Counted from the stretch's first letter, positions 17,461 to 26,659 are shown. The stretch is DNA of 64,000 bases from Bog-756 sp963756515 (GCA_963756515.1 CAVWNV010000010.1:62001-126000), one strand, 5' to 3'. Program-made: numbers and translations. Notes: generated by a model not told the origin, from the sequence alone.

Positions 17461-18333
17461 GTGGACGATCTCGATGGGAAGGTGGCCCTGGTCACGGGGG
17501 CCAGCCGGGGTGTCGGGGCCGCCACCGCCGTGGCTCTGGCCCGAGCCGGCTGTCATGTGGCCTGCGCGGCCCGGTCCACACGGGACCAGCCCCAGCGCAC
17601 CTCGGGCACCATCGACGAGACGGTGTCGAGAATCGAATCGGCGGGCCGCCGGGGACTGGCCGTCCCGACCAACCTGGCCGTCGACGCCGAGGTGGAGGCC
17701 ATGGTGGCCACCACGCTGGATCACTTCGGGCGCCTGGACATCCTGGTGAACAACGCCGCCATCACCTTCATCGGCGACCTCGACATCCCGCTCCACCGCT
17801 TCGATCTGGTGATGCAGGTCAACATGCGGGCCCCCATGATCGCCCTGCGAGAGGCCGTGCCGGCCATGCGCGCCGCCGGCGGCGGCTCGGTGGTCAACGT
17901 CTCGTCGGTGGCCGCCCTGTACCCGCACCCGTCGCTGATGGCCTACGGCATGTCCAAGGTCGCCCTGGAGCGCCTGACCATCGATGCCGCCTCGCAGCTG
18001 GCCGCGGACGGCATCGCGGTGAACTGCTTCCGCATCGACCTGGCCGTGGCGTCCGAGGGCTTCGTGGCCAACACCCCAGGGGCCGACCACTCGGACTGGG
18101 AGCCCTCCGAGGTGGCCGCCGAGGGCATCGTGTGGATGGTCGGCCAGACCCCCTCGTACTCGGGCCGGCGGGAGTCGATGTTCGCCCTGCGCCACCGCGA
18201 GGGCATCATGGCGTCGCGGGTTCCCCACCCGGCCACCACCGTGCCACCCGTCGAGCTCTACGACGGCCTGGTGGCGGTCACCGGGTCGGCCTTCGCCGAG
18301 CCCTATCCCGACGAGCCGACCGGTCCGGCGTGA
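17461..18333 (+). CDS. SDR family oxidoreductase
   Basis: 290 aa from GTG 17461, which follows an excellent GGGGAGGAGG site. Motifs: TGASRGVGAATAVALARAG (NAD binding), ILVNNAAITFIGD, VVNVSSVAALYPH and AYGMSKVALERL with the Tyr/Lys catalytic pair. The C-terminal about 60 residues are longer than classical SDRs. It likely oxidises a hydroxyl on a lipid intermediate. It is first of a forward run (dehydrogenase, phosphotransferase, LLM enzyme, ferredoxin) controlled by the divergent TetR. Confidence 0.88.
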   Translation: MDDLDGKVALVTGASRGVGAATAVALARAGCHVACAARSTRDQPQRTSGTIDETVSRIESAGRRGLAVPTNLAVDAEVEAMVATTLDHFGRLDILVNNAAITFIGDLDIPLHRFDLVMQVNMRAPMIALREAVPAMRAAGGGSVVNVSSVAALYPHPSLMAYGMSKVALERLTIDAASQLAADGIAVNCFRIDLAVASEGFVANTPGADHSDWEPSEVAAEGIVWMVGQTPSYSGRRESMFALRHREGIMASRVPHPATTVPPVELYDGLVAVTGSAFAEPYPDEPTGPA

Positions 18334-18397
18334 GCCGAACCCCCGCCAGCCGACCCCGACCCCGACCGCCCCCGAACGACCGAAGGAGCATGACACC

Positions 18398-19474
18398 GTG
18401 GTGAAGCGCAGTGCAGAAGAGGAAGAGGCCATTGCCGCCCGTACCGCCGGCCTGGTGCACGAGGAGCGACTGGGCCGATGGATGGACACCCAGGATCTTC
18501 CCGGGCGGGGTGAGCCGGTGACGTCCACCTTCATCAGCGGAGGGGCATCCAACGAGATCTTCGAGATCCGGCGGGGCGAGTTCCGGGCCGTACTGCGACG
18601 GCCGCCCCGCGTGGTGCCGAAGGGTCGCAACGAGACCATGTTGCGCGAATACCGGGTGCTGCACGCCCTCAACGGGACCGACGTTCCCCACCCCGAGGCC
18701 TACGCCGCCTGCAGCGACGACGAGGTGATCGGGTCGTCCTTCTACCTGATGAGCCTGGTGGACGGCTGGTCACCGATGAATACGGACGGCTGGCCGGCAC
18801 CGTTCGATTCGGACCTGTCGGCGCGCTACGGACTGGGCATCGAGTTGGTGGACGGCATCGCCCGCCTGGCCCGGGTGGACTGGAGGGCCCAGGGCCTCGA
18901 GGGCTTCGGCAAGCCGGACGGCTTCCACGACCGGCAGGTGGACCGGTGGATGGCCCACCTCAACGCCATCCGGTTCCGGGACATCCCCGGCCTCGACGTG
19001 GCGGCCGAGTGGCTGCGCAACCACAAGCCCAGCCACTGGGAGCCGGGTGTCATCCACGGTGACTACCAGTTCGCCAACGTCATGTTCTCGCACGGAGCGC
19101 CGGCCCGACTGGCCGCCATGGTCGACTGGGAGATGTCGACGGTGGGGGACCCGCTCCTCGATCTGGGTTGGGTCATGATGGGGTGGTCGGACCCGGGGGA
19201 GGACCGGACCAAGGGCTACGTCGACGCCACCGGGCTCCCGAGCCGGAAAGAGATGCTCGACCACTACGCCACCGTCAGCGGCCGCAGCGTGGACGAGATC
19301 GACTACTACGTGATCCTGGCCCGGTTCAAGCTGGCCATCGTGCTCGAGGCCGGGTACGCCCGGGTGGTGGCGGGCGAAGCGGACAACCCCAGCATGGCGG
19401 CGTACGAGTACGTGGTGCTCGACATGATGGCCTCGGCGGCCGAGCTGGCCTCGACCACACCACTGGGGAGGTAG
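18398..19474 (+). CDS. Aminoglycoside-phosphotransferase-fold (APH) family protein
   Basis: 358 aa kinase-fold protein, start at one of two adjacent GTG codons after AAGGAG. It has ISGGASNEIFEI (nucleotide loop), the catalytic loop VIHGDYQFANVMF and the metal motif MVDWEMSTVGDPLLDLGW. In actinobacterial fatty-acid/steroid clusters such APH-like proteins accompany acyl-CoA dehydrogenases and resemble the N-terminal kinase part of ACAD10/11, so phosphorylation of a 4-hydroxyacyl-CoA is one possibility. Antibiotic resistance is unlikely given context. Confidence 0.88.
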   Translation: MVKRSAEEEEAIAARTAGLVHEERLGRWMDTQDLPGRGEPVTSTFISGGASNEIFEIRRGEFRAVLRRPPRVVPKGRNETMLREYRVLHALNGTDVPHPEAYAACSDDEVIGSSFYLMSLVDGWSPMNTDGWPAPFDSDLSARYGLGIELVDGIARLARVDWRAQGLEGFGKPDGFHDRQVDRWMAHLNAIRFRDIPGLDVAAEWLRNHKPSHWEPGVIHGDYQFANVMFSHGAPARLAAMVDWEMSTVGDPLLDLGWVMMGWSDPGEDRTKGYVDATGLPSRKEMLDHYATVSGRSVDEIDYYVILARFKLAIVLEAGYARVVAGEADNPSMAAYEYVVLDMMASAAELASTTPLGR

Positions 19475-19543
19475 GGCCGTGGCCCAGTCCCTCCACGCCC
19501 CAAAACCTCGGCTCCACCGCCGGCCCGGACCTCGGGAGGCCCG

Positions 19544-20413
19544 GTGAAGATCGGCATCTCCCTCGGCGTGCTCCGTCCCTCGGCCTGGACCGAGGTGACC
19601 ACCGAGGCCGACCGGTTGGGCTACGAGTCGGTGTGGATGCCCGAGCACCTGGTCATCCCGGTCCAGATGGCCGGCAGTCCCTTCGCCGGGTCCGACCATC
19701 CCCCCATCCCCTCCGACGTCCCCGTCTTCGACGTCTTCACCTACCTGGGATTCCTGGCCGGACGGACCGAGCAGATCCACTTCGGCACCCAGGTGTACAA
19801 CATCGGGCTCCGTCACCCCTTCGCCGTGGCCCGCGCCGTGACCACCCTCGACGTGATCTCAGGCGGGAGGGTGGAGTTCGGCATCGGGGCCAGCTGGCTC
19901 GAGGCCGAGTGGGAGGCGGTGGGGCTCGACTTCGCCACCCGGGGCCGTCGGGTCGACGAGTCCATCGGGGTGTGCCAGCGGCTCTGGAGCGAGGACCTGG
20001 TCGAGCACCACGGCGAGTTCTTCGACTTCGGCCCGGTGATGTTCGAGCCCAAACCGGTCCACTCGCCGTGGCCCAGCCTGCACATCGGCGGCGACGGGCC
20101 GGCCGCCTTGCGGCGCGCCGCCACGCTGGGCGACGGGTGGATCCCCATGAACCACACGGTGGACCAGATACCGGCCCGTGCCGCCCGCCTGGCCGAACTC
20201 CGCGGCCAGGCCGGCCGCGCCGGCACCGTCGAGATCACCCTGGGGGCCGGCGACGTCGGACTGGACGATCTCCGTCGCCATGCCGATGCCGGAGTGGGTC
20301 GGGCCCTGGTCAAGCCGTTCCGGAGTACCAGGGACGCCCTCGACGGCCTACGGCGTTTCGCCGACGAGATCCTCCCCGACATCCGTGACCATCCGGTGGC
20401 ATCCCCGTCCTGA
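19544..20413 (+). CDS. LLM-class (F420/flavin-dependent) oxidoreductase
   Basis: 289 aa luciferase-like TIM-barrel protein from GTG 19544 after GGGAGG. Typical segments are WTEVTTEADRLGYESVWMPEHLV, IHFGTQVYNIGLRHPFAVARAVTTLD, SGGRVEFGIGASWLEAEWEAVG and the late PWPSLHIGGDGPAALRRAATLGDGW. This is the TIGR03619-like F420-dependent group. It could oxidise or reduce a lipid intermediate with F420. It lies in the forward run between the APH protein and the ferredoxin. Confidence 0.9.
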   Translation: MKIGISLGVLRPSAWTEVTTEADRLGYESVWMPEHLVIPVQMAGSPFAGSDHPPIPSDVPVFDVFTYLGFLAGRTEQIHFGTQVYNIGLRHPFAVARAVTTLDVISGGRVEFGIGASWLEAEWEAVGLDFATRGRRVDESIGVCQRLWSEDLVEHHGEFFDFGPVMFEPKPVHSPWPSLHIGGDGPAALRRAATLGDGWIPMNHTVDQIPARAARLAELRGQAGRAGTVEITLGAGDVGLDDLRRHADAGVGRALVKPFRSTRDALDGLRRFADEILPDIRDHPVASPS

Positions 20414-20478
20414 CCGTTGGGCCGGACGCGGGGCGGTCGGTCACGACCCGACCGGGGCCGGAGATTAGGCTGCGCGGC

Positions 20479-20670
20479 GTGCGCATCGTCCTCGACACCG
20501 AGCTGTGCACCGGCCACGGTCGGTGTTACTCCTTGGCTCCCGAGCTGTTCGACGCCGACGACGAGGGGCACAGTGTGCTGCTCGTCTCCGAGGTCCCCGA
20601 CGGCCAGGAGAGCCAGGCCTGGCTGGCCGTCCAGAACTGCCCGGAGCGTTGCATCTCCATCGAGGAGTAA
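20479..20670 (+). CDS. 3Fe-4S ferredoxin (P450 redox partner type)
   Basis: 63 aa, GTG start. Cysteines in CTGHGRC and the distal NCPERC give the three-Cys pattern of actinobacterial P450 ferredoxins, in which the fourth cluster ligand is replaced (here by His/Gly in the first loop). SLAPELFDADDEG is also characteristic. It would carry electrons to the P450 at 21.3 kb. Eleven bases separate it from the NTF2-like gene that follows. Confidence 0.92.
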   Translation: MRIVLDTELCTGHGRCYSLAPELFDADDEGHSVLLVSEVPDGQESQAWLAVQNCPERCISIEE

Positions 20671-20681
20671 GGGCCGGCCCG

Positions 20682-21137
20682 ATGGAGATCTGGGAGTTGT
20701 TGGCCCGCGAGAGCATCCGCGACCTGGTGGCCCGGTACAACGCCAACGCCGACGCCGGGCGGTTCGCCCCGGTCCTGGAGCTGTTCGCCGACGGGGCCAC
20801 CATGGAGATCGTGACCGCGGACGGCGACGTGCAGCGCTACGAGGGACGCGACGCCATCGCCACCGTCTTCACCGGCACCAAGGACCGGTGGGACGCGGCG
20901 GCCGCCGCCACGGGACACGACGGCGGGCACCACATCCGTCACTTCACCTCCACCCACCAGATCGACGTCGAGGACCGTACCCACGCCAGCGGCCGGAGCT
21001 ACTTCGCGGTGCTGATGCCCCACGGTCTCGACCACTGGGGCCGCTATCTGGACCGCTACGAGGAGCAGCACGGGCGGTGGCTCTTCACCCAGCGCCGGGC
21101 TCTGCCCGACGGCCGGAGGGCCGCCCGGGGTGGTTGA
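20682..21137 (+). CDS. SnoaL/NTF2-like family protein
   Basis: 151 aa. The sequence ESIRDLVARYNANADAGRFAPVLELFADGATME followed by a beta-rich half with HHIRHFTSTHQIDVED and YLDRYEEQHGRWLFTQRRA is the SnoaL-like polyketide cyclase/NTF2 fold. Members act as dehydratases, isomerases or hydroxylases on hydrophobic compounds. Positioned between ferredoxin and P450, it may process a hydroxylated lipid. Catalytic residues cannot be fixed from sequence alone. Confidence 0.82.
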   Translation: MEIWELLARESIRDLVARYNANADAGRFAPVLELFADGATMEIVTADGDVQRYEGRDAIATVFTGTKDRWDAAAAATGHDGGHHIRHFTSTHQIDVEDRTHASGRSYFAVLMPHGLDHWGRYLDRYEEQHGRWLFTQRRALPDGRRAARGG

Positions 21138-21260
21138 CACCGGATGGTCCGGCCGCCGGCGGTGGGGCCCCGGCCCGGTCGAGCCCGACCGGACCGTCAA
21201 CCGGTACGATCCGGTCAGAGAACCGGCACCCACAGGGAGCACGATCCGGAGAGGGGCACC

Positions 21261-22484
21261 ATGTCCGACACCACGCTGAGCGGAACGCCGGTGGAGTTCG
21301 ACCCGTTCTCCGCCGAGTTCTTCAACGACCCCACCGAGCTGTACCGGCGCATGCGCGACGAGGCTCCGGTGTACCTGAACGAGAAGTACGGGTTCTACGC
21401 CCTCTTCCTCTACGAGGACGTCTGCACCGCGCACAAGGACTGGCCCACCTTCACCAGCAGCCACGGGGTCGACCTGTCCATGCTGACCAAGGACCCCGAG
21501 CTGATCGCCATGTACCGCTCCATGATCATGATGGACCCGCCCGAGCACGACCGCATGCGGTCCCTGGTCAGCCGGGTTTTCACGCCACGGGCGGTGAGCG
21601 CGTTGGAGCCCATGGTGCGCGAGGTCATCACCTCGTACATCGAGCCGTTCGACGACGCCGACCACTTCGACCTGGTGCAGGACTTCAGCGGTCCGTTCCC
21701 GGTGGAGATCATCTGCCGCATGCTGGGCGTGCCCGAGGGGGACCGCCAGCGGCTCCGGCACGCGTTGGACCTCATGCTCCACCGCGAGCCGGGCCAGCTG
21801 GACCCGACCGAGGAGGGTATGGCCGCCGGCGTCGAGTTCGGCTCCTACTTCTGGGAGCTGGCCGGCGAGAAGCGCCGCCAGCCCGGAGACGACATGATCA
21901 GCCGCCTGACCCAGGTGGAGGTGGACCGGGGCGACGGCCAGATGACCCAGCTCACCGACGAGGAGATCGCCGGGTTCACCGCCCTGCTGGGAGGTGCGGG
22001 GGCGGAGACCGTGACCAAGCTGGTCGGGAACGCCGCCGTCCTGTTCCACCGCCATCCCGACGAGTACCGGAAGGTGGTGGAGGACCCGGGTGTCATCCCC
22101 GGGGCGGTCGAGGAGATCCTCCGGTACTTCCCCCCGTCGCAGTACCAGGGCCGTTTCAGCGTGCAGGACACCGTCCTCAGCGGCGGCACGGTGCCGGCCG
22201 GCTACCCCACGCTGCTGGTGACCGGATCGGCGTGCCGGGACGAACGGTTCTACGACGACCCCGATGCCTTCGACATCTCGCGGCCCCCGAGCCTGGCCAT
22301 CGGCTTCGGGTACGGCATCCACAGCTGCCTCGGGGCCGCCCTGGCCCGGATGGAGAGCCGGATCGCCATCGAGGAGCTGGCCAAGCGGTGGCCCCGGTTC
22401 GAGGTCGACGAGGCCAACACGGCCCGGGTCACCATGTCGAACGTGGCCGGCTACGCCAGCGTGCCGGTGCACCGGGTCCGCTGA
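21261..22484 (+). CDS. Cytochrome P450
   Basis: 407 aa from ATG 21261, with GGAGAGGGG upstream. The I-helix reads LLGGAGAETVTKLVGN (Glu replaces the common acidic Asp beside Thr), the K-helix EEILRYFPP and the haem loop FGYGIHSCLGAALARMESR with the Cys ligand. MDPPEHDRMRSLVSRVFTPR marks the bacterial class I type. It probably takes electrons from one of the ferredoxins on either side. The convergent ferredoxin gene begins 40 bp downstream. Confidence 0.94.
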   Translation: MSDTTLSGTPVEFDPFSAEFFNDPTELYRRMRDEAPVYLNEKYGFYALFLYEDVCTAHKDWPTFTSSHGVDLSMLTKDPELIAMYRSMIMMDPPEHDRMRSLVSRVFTPRAVSALEPMVREVITSYIEPFDDADHFDLVQDFSGPFPVEIICRMLGVPEGDRQRLRHALDLMLHREPGQLDPTEEGMAAGVEFGSYFWELAGEKRRQPGDDMISRLTQVEVDRGDGQMTQLTDEEIAGFTALLGGAGAETVTKLVGNAAVLFHRHPDEYRKVVEDPGVIPGAVEEILRYFPPSQYQGRFSVQDTVLSGGTVPAGYPTLLVTGSACRDERFYDDPDAFDISRPPSLAIGFGYGIHSCLGAALARMESRIAIEELAKRWPRFEVDEANTARVTMSNVAGYASVPVHRVR

Positions 22485-22489
22485 TCCTC

Positions 22490-22503
22490 CCGCCCGGGGG
22501 CGG
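22490..22503. terminator. GC hairpin between convergent P450 and ferredoxin genes
   Basis: A perfect 6-bp stem, CCGCCC / GGGCGG, with a two-base loop lies in the 39-bp gap between the convergent P450 and ferredoxin stops. No U-tract follows, so termination is only suggested by position. Confidence 0.3.
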
Positions 22504-22523
22504 ACGGTGGGTACCGGCTCCGT

Positions 22524-22715
22524 TCAGTCCTCGATGGTGATGGCCACCTTGGGACAGGCCTTGGCCGCGGCCGTGACCTTGCCGCGCAGTTCTTCGGGCG
22601 GCTCCTCGTCCAGGACGTACAAGAAGTCGTCGTCCCGGACCTCGAACACCTCCGGGGCCGCCGCCATGCACAAGGCGTTCGATTCACAGAGGTCGAAGTC
22701 CACGATCACCCGCAT
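22524..22715 (-). CDS. 3Fe-4S ferredoxin
   Basis: 63 aa from ATG 22715; an upstream TTG would add six residues but ATG fits the family start MRVIVDFDLC. Cluster ligands are in CESNALC and the distal ACPKVA. AAPEVFEVRDDDFLYVL matches the P450/lipid-cluster ferredoxin family. It faces the P450 end-to-end and precedes an acyl-CoA dehydrogenase on its own strand's downstream side. It may be an alternative redox partner. Confidence 0.9.
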   Translation of the reverse strand: MRVIVDFDLCESNALCMAAAPEVFEVRDDDFLYVLDEEPPEELRGKVTAAAKACPKVAITIED

Positions 22716-22780
22716 GCTTCGGAGTGTATCCAAGGGCCCGCCGCCTCCGGGGACGGCGGGTGTGGGCCGGGCCGCCCGGG

Positions 22781-23968
22781 CTATCCGACGCGGGGCTCGC
22801 GGGGGAGACCGAGGCCCATTTCGGCCACGATGTTCAGGTTGATCTCACTGGTGCCGCCGGCGATGGTGGACTGGCGCGACGAGGCCAGGTTGAAGGCCCA
22901 TTCGCCCGAGGTGCCGCCCAGGCCGAGGACGTCGAGGGCCAGCGTGCTCAGCTTCTGCTCGGCCCGACCCCAGGCCAGCTTGGTCATGCTGCCGTCGGCC
23001 CCGGTGGGTTGGCCACTGCGCATCCGGGCCAGCGAGCGGTTGGTCATCCACCGCATGCACGCGATGTCGGCGTAGATGTCGGCCACCCGCACCCTGATCA
23101 TCGGATCGCGGAGGGCGCCGGTGGCACCCGGGTCGGCGAGCAGCCGGTCCAGCTTGCGGGACAGCCCGAGGTGCAGGCGGGCCACGCCGGCCCGCTCGAA
23201 GCTCAAGGTGGTCATGGCCACTGTCCAGCCCCCGTTGAGCGGCCCCAGCAACGCCGACGCCGGGATGCGGGCGTCGGTGAAGAACAGCTCGCCGAAGGCC
23301 TGCTCGCCGGTCATGGTCCGCACCGGCCGGACCTCGATGCCGGGGGTGCGCAGGTCGACCAGGAAGCAGCTGATCCCCTTGTGCTTGGGCACATCGGGGT
23401 CGGTCCGCACGTAGAGCTGGCACCAGTCGGCGATGGGGGCGAGGCTGTTCCAGGTCTTCTGCCCGTTGACCACGAACTCGTCCCCGTCCCGCTCGGCCCG
23501 GGTCCGCAGCGAGGCCAGGTCCGAGCCGGCGTCCGGCTCGGACATGCCCTGCGACCAGATCTCGTCGCCGCGGAGCATGGGCCCGAGGAACCGTCGCTGC
23601 TGCTCGGCCGTGCCGTAGGTCATGATGGCGGGGGCGATGTTGGACACCCCGATGGTGTTGATGGGCCCGGGCGCGGCCACCGCGCTCATCTCTTCCAGGT
23701 AGGCCAGTTGCTCGTCGATCCCGGCGCCGCGGCCCCCGTGCTCGACCGGCCAGGCCGGGGCGGCCCAGCCGGCGTCGGCCAGGCGGTTGTTCCACTGGCG
23801 GTAGCTGTCGAGATCCTCGCCGGTGGGCATCCCCTGGGCCAGACGGGTGATCTCACCGGTCACCTCGGCCGCCAGCCACGAGCGCAGTGAGGCACGGAAC
23901 TCGGCGGCGGCATCGGGGTCGGGTGGGTCGGCCGGCCGGGGCACCGGCTGGTGGGCTAGGTCAGTCAT
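22781..23968 (-). CDS. Acyl-CoA dehydrogenase
   Basis: 395 aa from ATG 23968 with AAGGAGAG upstream. It contains MSEPDAGSDLASLRTRAERDGDEF, VNGQKTWNS, the flavin-contact GGTSEINLNIVAEMGLGLP near the C-terminus and FERAGVARLHLGLS. It belongs to the FadE-type actinobacterial ACADs that often work as heteromeric alpha2beta2 enzymes on steroid side chains, but a partner cannot be assigned here. The TetR gene upstream may regulate it. Confidence 0.92.
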   Translation of the reverse strand: MTDLAHQPVPRPADPPDPDAAAEFRASLRSWLAAEVTGEITRLAQGMPTGEDLDSYRQWNNRLADAGWAAPAWPVEHGGRGAGIDEQLAYLEEMSAVAAPGPINTIGVSNIAPAIMTYGTAEQQRRFLGPMLRGDEIWSQGMSEPDAGSDLASLRTRAERDGDEFVVNGQKTWNSLAPIADWCQLYVRTDPDVPKHKGISCFLVDLRTPGIEVRPVRTMTGEQAFGELFFTDARIPASALLGPLNGGWTVAMTTLSFERAGVARLHLGLSRKLDRLLADPGATGALRDPMIRVRVADIYADIACMRWMTNRSLARMRSGQPTGADGSMTKLAWGRAEQKLSTLALDVLGLGGTSGEWAFNLASSRQSTIAGGTSEINLNIVAEMGLGLPREPRVG

Positions 23969-24070
23969 CGAAGGGGCTCTCCTTGGCCGGGTCGACCGGC
24001 CTCGGGGCCGTCGGGTGAGAAGGTCGTTCTAGTTGGTGAAGAGTAGTGGTTGTCCCCGGACGCCGACCCC

Positions 24071-24724
24071 TCAGGCGGGGGCGGACGGCGCCATGACCCC
24101 TGACAGGCACCAGCCGACCATGTCGTCCTCGTCGATGACCCGGTGGGCCATCTGCACCCCGAGGATCCGCATGTCGATCACCGACACGACGGTGTGGATC
24201 ACCAGGGCGGCCAGGACCGGCACCTCGATGTCGCGGCGGAACACCCCGCTGGCCACGCCGATCTCGAGGATGTCGGCCACCGCGGCCACCTGGGGGTTGA
24301 AGATGGCCGAGAACTCCTCGGTCCGGGTGTCGGCCAGGTGCCACGAGAACAGCACCATGCCCCGTGAGGACGGGTTGGTCCGCTGGGCCGAGCTGAACAT
24401 GGTCCGGACCAGCACCCGAAGCTTCTCCACCGGGTCGGACTCGGTGGCGATCCTGGCCCGGATGTTGGCCACGTAGCCCTGGACCGCCTCTTCGACCAGG
24501 GCCAGCAGCAGGTCGTCCTTGGTGGCGAAGTACTGGTAGAAGGAGCGGAGCGACATGCCGGACCGCTCCACCACATCCTGCACCGTGAAGTCGGCCTTGC
24601 CCGTCTGGAGGAGGAGCTCGTTGGCGGCGACGATGAACCTCCCTCCGCGCGAGATGGCCTTCAGCCGCGCCTCTTTGAGGGAGTGCTCGACGGTCCGCAC
24701 CTGCCACTGCGTCGGTTGGCTCAT
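24071..24724 (-). CDS. TetR/AcrR family transcriptional regulator
   Basis: 217 aa. The HTH is FTVQDVVERSGMSLRSFYQYFATKDDLLLALVEEA, a textbook TetR domain, preceded by a basic N-terminal tail with RLKAISRGGRF. The C-terminal domain resembles regulators of lipid catabolism. It lies 102 bp upstream of the acyl-CoA dehydrogenase and 40 bp after the frameshifted amidohydrolase, all reverse strand. No clean operator was found. Confidence 0.9.
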   Translation of the reverse strand: MSQPTQWQVRTVEHSLKEARLKAISRGGRFIVAANELLLQTGKADFTVQDVVERSGMSLRSFYQYFATKDDLLLALVEEAVQGYVANIRARIATESDPVEKLRVLVRTMFSSAQRTNPSSRGMVLFSWHLADTRTEEFSAIFNPQVAAVADILEIGVASGVFRRDIEVPVLAALVIHTVVSVIDMRILGVQMAHRVIDEDDMVGWCLSGVMAPSAPA

Positions 24725-24764
24725 GGCGACGACCGCGGGATCTCCGTGACTCGGGTCGGTCCGG

Positions 24765-25956
24765 TCACGCCGGGACGCCCACGCCCATGAGACCGGCCAG
24801 GTTGCCGCCCATGATCTTGCGGACGTCCTCGTCGTCCAGACCCTTCAGCTCGTCGACGTAGCTGATGGGGTCACGAAGGCCTTCGGGATGGGGATAGTCG
24901 CTGCCGAAGAGGATGTGGTCCGCTCCCACCAGTTCGGCCAGGTCCGTCATGTCGTCCTCCCAGAAGGGATTCACGTACACGTTGCGGCGGAACGCCGCCG
25001 TCGGCTCCTCGGCGAACTGGGTCGGGACCTTCTCGTAGGTGTCGGCCAGGTCGTGGAGGAGGGGTGCCACCCAGTTGGCCCCGTTCTCGACGGCGGCGAT
25101 ACGCAGATCGGGGAACCGGCTGAGTGCCCCGTGGCAGATGAGGGCGGCCATGGTGTCGTAGATGGGGCGCTTGCCCTGGGCCATCATCCGGAAGGCGGAG
25201 GGTCGGAAGGGCAGGAACTCGGAGCTTTCCTCCCACCAGTTGGCGATCTCGGCGTATCCGCTGTCCGAGCGCGTGCATCCCCACCAGGATGCCGGCCTCG
25301 ACGATGCGCGACCACACCGGGTCGAACTCGGGCAGCCCGGGCGAACGCGTCCCCCGCAGCCCCGGGACCGGGGCCGGACGGATCAGCACGCACCGCGCCC
25401 CTCGTTCCAGCACCCATTCGAGCTCCTCCAGGGCCCGGTCGATGACGCCCATGTTGATGACCGGGGTGGCGAAGATCCGGTCCCCGTAGGCGAAGGTCCA
25501 CGTCTCGTACATCCACTGGTTGAGGGCGTGCATCACCGAGTGGATCAGCTCGGGGTCGTCCTTCATCCGCTCTTCGATGAGGCTGGCCAGGGTGGGGAAC
25601 ATGAGGGCCCGGTCGATCCCGAGCTCGTCCATCAGCTCGATCCTGGGGGCCGGCTCCCGAAAGGCCGGTAGACACCGGATCGGGTCGCCGACCAGCTCGC
25701 GGTAGGACTTGCCCTCGGGATTGCCGTTCCGGAAGTACTCCTCCTGCGCGCCCGGGGCGGCCACGACGTCGAAGGTGGGATTGGGGATGTACTCGCTGAC
25801 CTGGCCACGGATCATGATCTTGGTCCGCCCGTGGACATCGACGTAGTCGATGGCGCGGGCGTACCGCTCGGGCAGGAACTTGGTGAGGGCCTCGCGCGTC
25901 TCGTACATGTGGTTGTCGGCGTCGAAGACCGGGAAGTCCAAGGTTCGAGATGGCAT
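24765..25956 (-). pseudogene. Amidohydrolase-2 family protein, frameshifted
   Basis: A gene of about 396 aa broken by one extra base near 25266-25273. The 5' part from ATG 25956 (AAAGGGAC upstream) reads PVFDADNHMYE through VEAGILVGMHA. Shifting frame restores SDSGYAEIANWWEESSEF, then HGALSRFPDLRIAAVENGANW and GSDYPHPEG up to the stop at 24765. The combined length and metal-site motifs match the amidohydrolase-2 family and the intact homologue at 8.8-10.1 kb. Either a real inactivating mutation or a sequence error; everything else in the gene is clean. Confidence 0.85.
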
Positions 25957-26256
25957 GGCTGTCCCTTTGTGGTCGGTGGATTCGGTGGCCCGGCTCGGCC
26001 GGAGTGGCCGTGGGACGGTCCGGCAGGATCCGTCTCGCCAGGAGAGAAGCAAATTATCAGGGCCCCTGAGGCCGCTCAACAGTGGGGTCCGGGGCGGTCC
26101 GGCCGTCCCCGGATCGGAGCGGAAACGGGCCGGTCGTCCGCTCCCGACGGGGACGGGCACGAGGGGGTGGGGCCCGGGGGCCCCGTGCTATCGTTCGCCA
26201 CCGATCGAGCCGGCGGCACGGGCGTGCCGACGTGGATGAGGCCAGGGGGTCAAGTC
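25957..26256. other. Divergent intergenic region
   Basis: About 300 bp between the reverse-strand amidohydrolase and a small forward gene. It holds a candidate reverse promoter (26053-26079), the only AT-rich patch in the region. No credible coding region is seen. Confidence 0.5.
26053..26079 (-). promoter_or_regulatory. Candidate promoter for frameshifted amidohydrolase
   Basis: Reverse strand: TTGAGC at 26079-26074 and GATAAT at 26058-26053, spacing 15 bp, about 95 bp upstream of ATG 25956. The -10 is five of six to consensus; the spacing is short, so an alternative TAATTT at 17 bp spacing may be used. Confidence 0.4.
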
Positions 26257-26562
26257 GTGAATCTCAAGCCGGGGCTGCGGTTGAGTAGTCAGGTTTGCGA
26301 CGCCGAGGTCGTGGTGGTCAAGGGGTCCGGCGACCACGAGGTGGGCTGCGGCGGGTCCCCGACCGTCCCGGTGGGTGATCCCGGTGCCCACCAGGGGCAG
26401 GTGTCGGCGGAGTTCGCCGACGGGACCCTGATGGGCAAGCGGTACACCGATGCCGACGGCACGGTGGAGATCCTCTGCACGAAGCCCGGTACGGGCACGC
26501 TGACCTTCGACGGGCAGGTCCTCACGTTGAAGGAGACCAAGGCTCTCCCGGCGTCCGACTAG
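26257..26562 (+). CDS. Small uncharacterised protein
   Basis: 101 aa from GTG 26257, which has AGGGGG seven bases upstream. The sequence opens NLKPGLRLSSQVCDAEVVVVKG, then VGCGGSPTVP, MGKRYTDADGTVEILCTKPGTGTL and ends acidic. It is predicted all-beta, with four cysteines, no signal peptide and no membrane segment. I do not recognise a named family. It sits divergent from the amidohydrolase and about 100 bp before the DoxX gene, probably in one transcript. Confidence 0.65.
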   Translation: MNLKPGLRLSSQVCDAEVVVVKGSGDHEVGCGGSPTVPVGDPGAHQGQVSAEFADGTLMGKRYTDADGTVEILCTKPGTGTLTFDGQVLTLKETKALPASD

Positions 26563-26659
26563 CCCGAGGGTTGCTTCCGCCCCGACCCGTCCCTACATTG
26601 TGGCGTGTCCCGACCCGGGACCGCCCCAGCACCTCGTTGCCATCCGGCAGACGGAGCGT

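Noticed and set aside
14330..17749. Very long forward open frame (over 1100 codons) across 14.3-17.7 kb
   Set aside because: It runs antisense to the reductase, acyl-CoA dehydrogenase and TetR genes, with His/Gly/Pro-rich composition typical of the GC-rich complementary strand and no conserved motif.
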